DNA from: Aquimonas sp041395245
GTDB taxonomy: Bacteria; Pseudomonadota; Gammaproteobacteria; Xanthomonadales; Xanthomonadaceae
Direction of reading: 5' to 3'
Length of the DNA: 64,000 nucleotides
NCBI GenBank assembly: GCA_041395245.1
Contig: JAWLAY010000016.1
Span: forward strand, 56,653 to 120,652
Of the stretch, positions 6,745 to 14,243 are shown piece after piece. Position 1 is the stretch's first letter, and each line of letters starts with the position of its first letter. The notes under the pieces are model-generated. The model saw only the letters and a list, made by a program, of their open reading frames with translations. It did not search any database and was not told where the DNA came from. The translations under genes were made by a program, and so were the position numbers.

Positions 6745-9700
6745 TCACAAACTGCGTAGTGGCACGCTGATCAGGTTCGGCGGTGCCTCGAAACCATTGC
6801 CGAACACGCCTTCCGGCCCGACTTGGTCGCTGTCGGTTGCGCTGTTATCGGCGGGCTGCAGTTCGATCACGTCAGCGGGTGTCGCGATTGTCGCTGTGTT
6901 GGTGACTTTGCTTCCCAACGCTGCGTCGACGCGTGCGCTGAGCAGGTAGCGCAACACGCCGTCTACCGGAAGGTTCAACGTCTGGTCGATTCCACCTTCG
7001 CCTGCCGCCTGCGGGCAGCTCGCCAACTGTACCGACGCGCAGGTCCACAGTGCATCGGCCAACCCACCCGGCAATTCATCAACCAGTTGAACACCTTCGA
7101 CGGGCAAGGGACCTGCATTGGCCACCAGAATTTCGTACACCGCCAAACCACCCGGCAGCGCGTAATAGGCACCGTCATCCTTGCTGATCTCCAGATCTGT
7201 CGCCGCCAACACTTCAATTTCGCTCTGCGCCGTCGTCTGGTGGTAATGCAAATCGGCCGCCTTGGTCGCGGTGACAGTACAGGTTCCGACCGCCGAGCCG
7301 GTCAACATGCTGTCGGCAATGGAGCAGTTGGCGGCACCCTCTGTCACGTCGAAGCTCACAGCACCACTTCCGCTACCGCCAGAGGTCGAAAGCGCTGCGG
7401 TGCGCGTCAGCGGGATGATCGATGGTGTGGCGACTACAGTCAGCAGCGCCTGGTTGGCACGTGTCACTGTCACACCGACCATCGCGGTAGCCTCGTTGAA
7501 GTTCTCGTCTGCGGCCTTCGTTGCAGCCACCGTGCAGGTTCCTACTCCGATGGCGGTAAGTGTCGTGGCGTTTACTTCACAGACGTCCGCACCCGACGTT
7601 ACCGCGAAACTCACGGAACCGGTCCCCGAACCACCATTGGCACTGAGTGCGCTGGTTGCACCAAAGACCAACGTGGACGGATTCGCGATGACGGTTAGCG
7701 CCGCCTGATCTTCACGCGGCGTCACCGCATTGGACGGTGCCGAGGCGGCGCCCTCACCGACGGTGTTGGTGGCAGTAATTGTGAAGGTATAGGTCGTTTG
7801 GTTGGTGAGGCCAGCGACCGTGATCGGGCTGTGAGAGCCGACGCTCGAGATACCGCCGGGGCTCGATGTCACCGTGTATTCGGTAATCGCCGAGCCACCG
7901 TCGAAGGCAGGTGGCGAAAAACTCACCGTAGCCTGCATGTTTCCAGCGGTCGCGATGGCGACCGTCGGCGCCCCCGGCAGGACGGCATTCACAGCGAAGC
8001 TATGCTGCACCTGTGGCGCAGCGCTGAAACTCGTGTTGCCCATCTGGTCTGCGTTGATCGTGCAAATGCCCGCGGAAACGAAGGTCAACAGACCAGCAGA
8101 ACTGACCGTGCACACGCTTGTCGTCACCGAGCTGAAACTCACCGCCAAGCCTGAACTGGCTATCGCGCTCAGTGTTGGCATCGTGCCAAACGTCTGTGGC
8201 CCAGGGTTTGCGAACGAGATGCTTTGGGGCTGCAGGCTAGCGCCGACGAAAACGTAGGCCGCTCCATTGTCGTGCGAGGTGGCATCGGGCACCCAGTCAT
8301 TTGCTCGGTAAGCGCCCGCCAACGCGGTGCCTTCGTCGAGAGCGATGGCACCTCCGAACTCATCGAAGGACGCTCCGTCGCTCGCTGTCAGTTTCGTCTG
8401 CTGCGCCCACGTAGTGCCCACGCGAGTGAAGACATAGGCCGAGCCCTGATCGGCATTGCCACCAACGTCATCACCATTCGCCCCCAGCACCGCAGCGTCA
8501 CCAGAGAGGGCGACTGCCCCACCAAAGTAGTCGTCAGTTGCACCATCATCTGCCGTCAGCCGCGCCAGTTGCGTCCACGTCGCGTCGACGTAGCGGAAAA
8601 CATATGCGGCGCCTTGGTTGCTATTGGCACCGATGTCAGCCCCGTACGCTCCGACCACCGCCACATCACCGGAGAGGGCGACTGAGACGCCGAAGTTGTC
8701 CCCCGACGCTCCGTCATTCACCGTCAGCTTTGCCTGCTGCGTCCAGGTCGTTCCGTTGCGAGTGAAGAAATACGCTGAACCTTGGTCGCTATTCGTGCCA
8801 ATGTCATCGCGATGAGCCCCCACCAGCACGGCGTCGCCATCCAGAGCGATGGACGCGCCGAAGCGATCCCCTGACGCACCATCATCCGACGTCAGCTTTA
8901 CCTGCTGCGTCCAGGTCGTTCCGTTGCGGATGAAGACATACGTTGAGCCTTGGTCGCTGTTGGCAGCGATGTCGTCCGAGTATGCCCCCACAAGTGCTAC
9001 GTCACCGTCAAGCGCAACGGAAGTGCCGAACTCGTCGCCTGCCGCACCATCAGCGGCGGTCAGCTTTGCCTGCTGGCTCCAGGTCACGCCGCTGCGTGTG
9101 AAGACATAGACAGCGCCTGGGCTGCTGGTGACTCTCGAGCCGCCTTCCCACATTCCGACCAATGCTGTGTTGTTGGAAAGCGCGACGGCGACGCCGAAGA
9201 AATCGCTCGCTACGCCATCGTCCGCCGTCAGTTTTGCTTGCTGCGTCCAACTCGTGCCACTTCGGGTGAATACGTAGGCCGAGCCCTGATTGCTGTTGAC
9301 ACCGACATCGTCGCCCATTGCCCCCACCAGCGCGGTATCACCGGCAACAGCGACGGACCAACCAAAGTTGTCGTACTCCTCAGCATCACCGGGTGTCAGC
9401 GTCGCCTGCTGCGTCCATACCGACCCGCTACGTGCAAAGACATTGGCCGAGCCTTGGTTTCTGTTTGCGCCAATGTCGTCGAGCCAAGCCCCGACAAGCG
9501 CCGTGTCACCGTCAAGGGCAACGGAGATCCCGAATTCCTCGTACCCCTCGCCTTCGTCAGCGGTCAACTGCGCCTGCTGCGTCCATGTGGTGCCGCTGCG
9601 GGTGAAGACATAGGCCGAGCCCTGCAGGGCATTGGGCGCGTCATCCCAGTAAGCGCCCACCAAAGCGACATCATGCGAAAGAGCAACAGTCCAGCCAAAA

Positions 9701-10854
9701 TAGTCATTCCCCAAACCATCAGCGTCCGTCAACTTTGACTGTAGCGTCCAGAGTGAGCCGCTGCGGGTGAATACATAGGCGGAGCCATGAGTGCTGCTGC
9801 CACCGATGTCGTCTCCAAACATCCCCACCAGCGCGGTGTCATCGGAGAGAGCAACGGACACGCCGAAGTAGTCGCGCTCCGCTCCATCGTTTGCCGTCAG
9901 ATGCGCCTGCTGCATCCAGGCAATGCCACTGCGGACGAACACATACGCCGACCCCTGGTTCGTGATGCCACCAACATCGTCGCCCCACGCCCCAACCAGC
10001 GCAGTGTCACCTTCAAGCGCGACGGCGAAGCCGAATTCGTCGTTTGCCGCACCATCGTCCGCCACCAATTGAGCCTGCTGAACCCACTCAGTGCCGTGAC
10101 GAGCGAACACATAGGCTGAGCCCTGCCTGCTATTGGCCCCGACACCGTCCGCGCTTGCCCCAATGATCGCAGTGTCTCCGTCAAGGGCGACGACAACGCC
10201 AAACTGGTCGTTTGCGCTGCCATCGCTCGCTGTTAGCTTGGCCTGCTGGGTCCACGTCTCGCCGCTACGAGTGAAGATGTAAGCCGAGCCCTGATGGTCG
10301 TTTCCACCAATGTCCTCACGCCACGCCCCCACAAGCGCCGTGTCACCATCGAGTGCAACGGAGTAGCCAAATTCACTGTCGTCCGCGCCATCGTCCACCG
10401 TCAGTTGCGCCTGCAAGGTCCAGGACGTACCACTGCGAGTGAAAACGAATGCCGAACCCTGGTTATAGTTCTGTCCTACATCGTCACCGAACGCACCAAT
10501 CAGCACGGTGTCGCCATCGAGGGCGACGGACTCGCCAAAGAAGTCGTTGGGCATACCATCGGCGCCTCCCAGCGAACCCGCCGACAACCGAGCCTGCTGA
10601 ACCGCAGACTTGCGAATGGCGCTCTGTAACGTGGCCCATTCCGCATCGTCCAAGCCGGCGGGCTTTTCCAGCGATGTCCCGCCGCCGATCCTTTGCGTGC
10701 TCGGCTTGACGTCGGCCTTGTCAACCGCCTGGGCCATCGGCGACGTTGCCGACATGGGGATGCCCACCGAAGGCGGCGCAACGGCATGCAGCGCGACGAG
10801 CACCAACCCCGCGACCCAATGGCGCCACATGGCGTGATTCACGCTATGACTCAT
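6745..10854 (-). CDS. Giant secreted FG-GAP/beta-propeller repeat protein
   Basis: This 1369-residue protein starts with a signal peptide (from Met1, or Met9 in MWRHWVAGLVLVALHAV). Residues ~93-870 hold 14 tandem repeats of ~56 residues, each built like FGxSVALDGDTALVGA followed by QGSAYVFTRSG and WTQQAKL. These are FG-GAP/integrin-alpha-like blades, so two seven-bladed propellers are plausible. Then come an Ig-like module (~875-960), a fibronectin type III module (~965-1050, SPPAFDGGSAITEYTVTS), two MBG-type Ig modules (~1055-1215) and a DUF11-type module from ~1220 (TDLEISKDDGAYYALPGG). The C terminus has GVFGNGFE, a VFxNGFE-type tail I associate with secreted proteins of this order. It probably acts at the cell surface in adhesion. 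It lies directly upstream of, and divergent from, fliP. Confidence 0.9.
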   Translation of the reverse strand: MSHSVNHAMWRHWVAGLVLVALHAVAPPSVGIPMSATSPMAQAVDKADVKPSTQRIGGGTSLEKPAGLDDAEWATLQSAIRKSAVQQARLSAGSLGGADGMPNDFFGESVALDGDTVLIGAFGDDVGQNYNQGSAFVFTRSGTSWTLQAQLTVDDGADDSEFGYSVALDGDTALVGAWREDIGGNDHQGSAYIFTRSGETWTQQAKLTASDGSANDQFGVVVALDGDTAIIGASADGVGANSRQGSAYVFARHGTEWVQQAQLVADDGAANDEFGFAVALEGDTALVGAWGDDVGGITNQGSAYVFVRSGIAWMQQAHLTANDGAERDYFGVSVALSDDTALVGMFGDDIGGSSTHGSAYVFTRSGSLWTLQSKLTDADGLGNDYFGWTVALSHDVALVGAYWDDAPNALQGSAYVFTRSGTTWTQQAQLTADEGEGYEEFGISVALDGDTALVGAWLDDIGANRNQGSANVFARSGSVWTQQATLTPGDAEEYDNFGWSVAVAGDTALVGAMGDDVGVNSNQGSAYVFTRSGTSWTQQAKLTADDGVASDFFGVAVALSNNTALVGMWEGGSRVTSSPGAVYVFTRSGVTWSQQAKLTAADGAAGDEFGTSVALDGDVALVGAYSDDIAANSDQGSTYVFIRNGTTWTQQVKLTSDDGASGDRFGASIALDGDAVLVGAHRDDIGTNSDQGSAYFFTRNGTTWTQQAKLTVNDGASGDNFGVSVALSGDVAVVGAYGADIGANSNQGAAYVFRYVDATWTQLARLTADDGATDDYFGGAVALSGDAAVLGANGDDVGGNADQGSAYVFTRVGTTWAQQTKLTASDGASFDEFGGAIALDEGTALAGAYRANDWVPDATSHDNGAAYVFVGASLQPQSISFANPGPQTFGTMPTLSAIASSGLAVSFSSVTTSVCTVSSAGLLTFVSAGICTINADQMGNTSFSAAPQVQHSFAVNAVLPGAPTVAIATAGNMQATVSFSPPAFDGGSAITEYTVTSSPGGISSVGSHSPITVAGLTNQTTYTFTITATNTVGEGAASAPSNAVTPREDQAALTVIANPSTLVFGATSALSANGGSGTGSVSFAVTSGADVCEVNATTLTAIGVGTCTVAATKAADENFNEATAMVGVTVTRANQALLTVVATPSIIPLTRTAALSTSGGSGSGAVSFDVTEGAANCSIADSMLTGSAVGTCTVTATKAADLHYHQTTAQSEIEVLAATDLEISKDDGAYYALPGGLAVYEILVANAGPLPVEGVQLVDELPGGLADALWTCASVQLASCPQAAGEGGIDQTLNLPVDGVLRYLLSARVDAALGSKVTNTATIATPADVIELQPADNSATDSDQVGPEGVFGNGFEAPPNLISVPLRSL

Positions 10855-11085
10855 GCGATCTACTCTCTGAAAATGCTCGTTCGTCCGCGAAGAAAAGCCC
10901 TTGCTCCATACTCAGTTGCCAAGCAAAGGGAAACCTAACTTCTGCGCACGCACAAAACGGTGACTGGATCAGCCGGGCAGGCAACATACCCGGCAGGCGT
11001 TGCCCGATAGACTGACGACGCTTGGAACCTTCCAGTATTCCTCGCAAAGGCCTAACGGCAATACCATCCGTGCGTTTTCTCTACG
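10855..11085. other. Leader/promoter region of FG-GAP gene
   Basis: This is 231 bp between the start of the large gene and direct-repeat copy 2. It contains GC-rich dyads (GCCGGG near 10974 with CCCGGC near 10989) and two GCCTAAC/ACCTAAC 7-mers. No known riboswitch consensus was recognised. The promoter is presumably here. Confidence 0.3.
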
Positions 11086-11193
11086 CCTTGGTATGCCGCA
11101 CGAAGCCCCCTGCCTCGGCGCGCGGCGGCAGTCTAGCAGCCGGTTGCGGGTGGACTGCGACGGGAATTTTGGCGCCGGATTTTTGGCGTTTAG
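11086..11193. repeat. ~105 bp direct repeat, copy 2
   Basis: Matches 6389-6492 with a few substitutions and small indels near the right end. It ends about 58 bp before the sigma-54-type site upstream of fliP. The distance between copies (about 4.7 kb) is the FG-GAP gene plus its flanks. Confidence 0.85.
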
Positions 11194-11250
11194 GTTCGCA
11201 ATTTTCTTGACACCCCGCGTCATTACTGGCTTTGCGCAGGTTGCCGAGTC

Positions 11251-11266
11251 CGGCACGTTGCTTGCT
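11251..11266 (+). promoter_or_regulatory. Sigma-54 (RpoN) type promoter for fliP operon
   Basis: CGGCACG-TTGC-TTGCT matches the -24/-12 consensus TGGCACG-N4-TTGCW except for the first base. The invariant GG (11252-11253) and GC (11264-11265) are separated by 10 bp as required. A start near 11277 would leave a 21 nt leader before the fliP ATG at 11298. Flagellar middle genes in this group are normally sigma-54/FleQ dependent. Confidence 0.65.
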
Positions 11267-11297
11267 ATCGCTTCGGCAGGCTCCTTCGGAATTGCTC

Positions 11298-12065
11298 ATG
11301 TCTGTGCCGTTTGCCCGTGTCGTTCGCGTCTGGTTACTGACTTCGGTCGGCCTGTGGCTTGGCCTTTGGGCGGGTGGCCTGAGCGCGGCAGATTTGCCGC
11401 CGGTGACGGTGGCGCAGGTCGGCGAGGACGCGATCAGCGTGCCGCTGCAGATTCTGGCCCTGATGACGGCGCTGAGTGTGCTGCCCGCCTTGCTGCTGGG
11501 CATGACGGCTTTCACGCGGATCATCGTGGTGTTCGCGCTGTTGCGTCAGGCGCTGGGCACAGGGCAAACGCCGTCGAACCAGATTTTGTTGGGACTGGCC
11601 TTGTTCATTACCGCGCTGATCATGGCGCCGGTGGCCGATGCCTCGTGGACACAGGGCGTGCAGCCGTATCTGGATGACCAGTTGAGCTTCGCCGAGGCTT
11701 GGCCCAAGGCGATCCAGCCGGTGCGCGATTTCATGTTCGCGCAGGTGCGCGAGAACGATCTGATGCTGTTTGCCGGGCTGGCGGGTTCGGAGGGCTATAC
11801 CAGTCCCGACGAGGTGCCCTTGCATGTGCTGGCCGCCAGTTTTCTCACCAGTGAGCTGAAGACCGCGTTCCAGATCGGCTTCTTCTTGTTCGTGCCCTTC
11901 GTGATCATCGATCTGGTGGTCGCCAGCGTGCTGATGTCGATGGGCATGATGATGTTGTCACCGATGCTGGTCTCGGCGCCGTTCAAGATTCTGTTGTTCG
12001 TGCTGGTCGATGGCTGGGTGCTGGTGATTGGTTCGCTGGCTGGCAGTTTTCAACTCACGCCATGA
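11298..12065 (+). CDS. fliP: Flagellar export gate protein FliP
   Basis: FliP is part of the FliPQR core of the flagellar type III export gate in the inner membrane. The 255-residue product has a cleavable signal (VWLLTSVGLWLGLWAGGLSA) and the family run PALLLGMTAFTRIIVVFALL. The C-terminal segment GMMMLSPMLVSAPFKILLF is also typical. A longer frame from TTG at 11232 exists; I chose ATG at 11298 because it begins the signal peptide and fits the sigma-54-type start point. fliQ follows with a 4 bp overlap. fliO, fliN and fliM, which usually precede fliP, are absent here, so the operon is interrupted at this side. Confidence 0.95.
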   Translation: MSVPFARVVRVWLLTSVGLWLGLWAGGLSAADLPPVTVAQVGEDAISVPLQILALMTALSVLPALLLGMTAFTRIIVVFALLRQALGTGQTPSNQILLGLALFITALIMAPVADASWTQGVQPYLDDQLSFAEAWPKAIQPVRDFMFAQVRENDLMLFAGLAGSEGYTSPDEVPLHVLAASFLTSELKTAFQIGFFLFVPFVIIDLVVASVLMSMGMMMLSPMLVSAPFKILLFVLVDGWVLVIGSLAGSFQLTP

Positions 12066-12331
12066 CGCCCGAAACCGCCATGACTGAACTGCAGCAGGCG
12101 CTGAACATGGCGCTGCTGCTGGCCTTGCCGCTGCTCGGCACGGCGCTGGTGATCGGTGTGGTGATCGGTCTTTTGCAGGCCGCCACCCAGGTCAATGAAC
12201 CGAGCATCGCCTTCATCGGCAAGATCCTGGCGCTGGCGGCGGTGCTGGCGATTGGCGGCAACTGGATGTTGACCTCGTTGCTGAGTTTTACGACCCAGTT
12301 GTTCCAACGCATTCCATCAATCCTCGGCTGA
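12062..12331 (+). CDS. fliQ: Flagellar export gate protein FliQ
   Basis: This 89-residue protein has two transmembrane hairpins, starting MTPETAMTELQQALNMALLL and continuing LVIGVVIGLLQAATQVNEPS, the FliQ signature. Its length is normal (89-90). It partners FliP and FliR in the export gate. The start overlaps the fliP stop by 4 bp, and its stop overlaps the fliR start by 1 bp, implying translational coupling. Confidence 0.97.
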   Translation: MTPETAMTELQQALNMALLLALPLLGTALVIGVVIGLLQAATQVNEPSIAFIGKILALAAVLAIGGNWMLTSLLSFTTQLFQRIPSILG

Positions 12332-13122
12332 TGGACGCGACGATTGCCATCCTGCTGGGCGGACTGGATCTGATGCAGTGGATCGAACGGGTGCTGTGGG
12401 TCAGCCTGCGCACGGGCGGATTGCTGATGTTGTCGCCGTTTCTGGGCACACAGGCGGTGCCCAAGCGGGTGCGGCTGATTTTGGCCTTGGCTCTGTCGCT
12501 GGCCTTTGCGCCCTTGATTCCCGCGCCCGCGCTGTCGGCGGCGATGGACGCGGCCACGTTTCTGGCGGTCGCACGCGAGCTGGCCATCGGTGCGGCGCTG
12601 GGCTTTCTGTTGCGGATTGCGGTGGAAGCCACCGCGATGGCCGGTGAACTCGTCGCGCAGGGCATGGGCCTGTCGTTTGCGCAGATGATCGATCCGATGC
12701 GCGGTACGCAATCGGGCGTGATGACGCAGTGGTTCATGATCATCGCGGGCCTGCTGTTCTTCGCGCTCGATACCCACATCGCGCTGCTGCGCGTGCTGGT
12801 GGAGAGTTTTCAGACGCTGCCGCCCGCGGCCGTGCCCGCGTCGATGAGCACGCTGCTGGATACCGTGCCCGCGTTCAGCGGCATCATCTTCGCCACCGGC
12901 GTCAGTCTGGCCTTGCCCGCCATCATCGCCATGCTGGCCTTGAACATCGCGTTTGGCGTGATGTCACGCACCGCGCCCTCGCTCAACCCGATTGCCATCG
13001 GTCTACCCGCCGCGCTGCTGGCCGGACTGGTGCTGCTGATCGGTCTGGTGCCCTACCTGTTGGAACCCGTCCGCGCGCTGTTTGAAAGCGCGCTGCTCAC
13101 TGCCGGTCAGATGGTGCGCTGA
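12331..13122 (+). CDS. fliR: Flagellar export gate protein FliR
   Basis: This 263-residue, six-helix inner-membrane protein completes the FliPQR gate. Typical segments are LRTGGLLMLSPFLGTQAVPK, GFLLRIAVEATAMAGELV and the conserved MGLSFAQMIDP. Its length is normal. It is coupled to fliQ and flhB by 1 bp overlaps. Confidence 0.97.
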   Translation: MDATIAILLGGLDLMQWIERVLWVSLRTGGLLMLSPFLGTQAVPKRVRLILALALSLAFAPLIPAPALSAAMDAATFLAVARELAIGAALGFLLRIAVEATAMAGELVAQGMGLSFAQMIDPMRGTQSGVMTQWFMIIAGLLFFALDTHIALLRVLVESFQTLPPAAVPASMSTLLDTVPAFSGIIFATGVSLALPAIIAMLALNIAFGVMSRTAPSLNPIAIGLPAALLAGLVLLIGLVPYLLEPVRALFESALLTAGQMVR

Positions 13123-14240
13123 TGGCCGAGCAGGACGACTCCGACAAAACCGAAGAGCCAACCCTCAAGCGTCTGGAGGACGCGCGCAAGGAAGGTCAGG
13201 TTGCCCGCTCGCGCGAGTTCGGTGGCGCGGCGATTCTGGGCTTGTCGGTGCTGACCCTGTACGTGGGCGGCAGCCAGTTCGCCGGTGGCAGTGCGGAGTG
13301 GTTGCGCAATGCGCTGCAGTTCCGTCGCGAAGACATCATGAGCGCGCAACCGCTGGTACGCACGGCGGCACTGATGATCGATCTCGGTACCGTGTTCCTG
13401 CCCTTGATCGTGGTGGGCGTGCTGGCAGGCGCCTTGGCGCCACTGGTCCTGGGCGGCTTCAGTTTCAGCATGAAGGCGGTGTCGCCAAAACTCTCCAAAC
13501 TCGACCCTATTGCAGGCTTGCAGCGCTTGTTCAGCACGCGCAGCCTGATCGAGACGGTGAAGTCCGTGGTCCGTGTGTCGCTGGTGATCGCGGTGGGCTG
13601 GTTCACGCTGCGCTCGCAGATGGACGAACTCGCCAGTCTGCTGGCCGAACCGCTGCCGCGTGCCATGGCGCATGGCGGTCTGATGGCACTGCAGTTGCTG
13701 CTCAATCTGACCATCGTGCTGGTGCTGATCGCCGCCATCGATGCGCCGATCCAGCTTTGGCAGCATCGCAAGCAATTGATGATGACGCGCCAGCAGGTGC
13801 GCGACGAGTTCAAGGAAAGCGAAGGCAATCCCGAACTGAAGGCACGCGTGCGTCGCCTGCAACAGGAAGTCGCCAATCGCCGCATGATGGAAGCCGTGCC
13901 AAGCGCCGATGCGGTGATCGTCAACCCGACCCACTACGCGGTGGCGATCAAGTACGAAGGCAAATCGATGCGCGCGCCGAAGGTGGTCGCCAAGGGCGTC
14001 GATCTGATCGCACAGACCATCCGCGAAACCGCCGACCGTCATCAGGTGCCGATCATCTCGGCACCGCCGCTGGCACGCAGCCTGTATCGCGAAGTGGAAC
14101 TGGATCGCGAGATTCCGGTGCGCCTGTATGCGGCGGTCGCGCAGGTGCTGGGCTTCGTCTACCAGTTGAAGCACTGGAAGCGGCACGGCGGGGCGATGCC
14201 CGACTTCAAACCGATGGATGTGGAAGAAACCAAGGACTGA
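13122..14240 (+). CDS. flhB: Flagellar export switch protein FlhB
   Basis: FlhB recognises export substrates and switches from hook to filament export. The 372-residue protein opens DDSDKTEEPTLKRLEDARKE, the canonical N terminus. It has four membrane helices and a cytoplasmic domain with the autocleavage motif NPTH (near residue 268, in VIVNPTHYAVAIKY). Its length is close to the family norm. It sits in an unbroken run fliR-flhB-flhA. Confidence 0.97.
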   Translation: MAEQDDSDKTEEPTLKRLEDARKEGQVARSREFGGAAILGLSVLTLYVGGSQFAGGSAEWLRNALQFRREDIMSAQPLVRTAALMIDLGTVFLPLIVVGVLAGALAPLVLGGFSFSMKAVSPKLSKLDPIAGLQRLFSTRSLIETVKSVVRVSLVIAVGWFTLRSQMDELASLLAEPLPRAMAHGGLMALQLLLNLTIVLVLIAAIDAPIQLWQHRKQLMMTRQQVRDEFKESEGNPELKARVRRLQQEVANRRMMEAVPSADAVIVNPTHYAVAIKYEGKSMRAPKVVAKGVDLIAQTIRETADRHQVPIISAPPLARSLYREVELDREIPVRLYAAVAQVLGFVYQLKHWKRHGGAMPDFKPMDVEETKD

Positions 14241-14243
14241 TCG

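Noticed and set aside
8245..10578. Regularly spaced ~168 bp DNA repeats that could look like a CRISPR or satellite array
   Set aside because: They are in frame and encode 14 diverged FG-GAP protein repeats within one gene; units are too long and too diverged for CRISPR.
10855..11085. Leader of the FG-GAP gene as a cyclic-di-GMP or similar riboswitch
   Set aside because: Short dyads are present but the conserved GEMM or other aptamer core sequences do not match.
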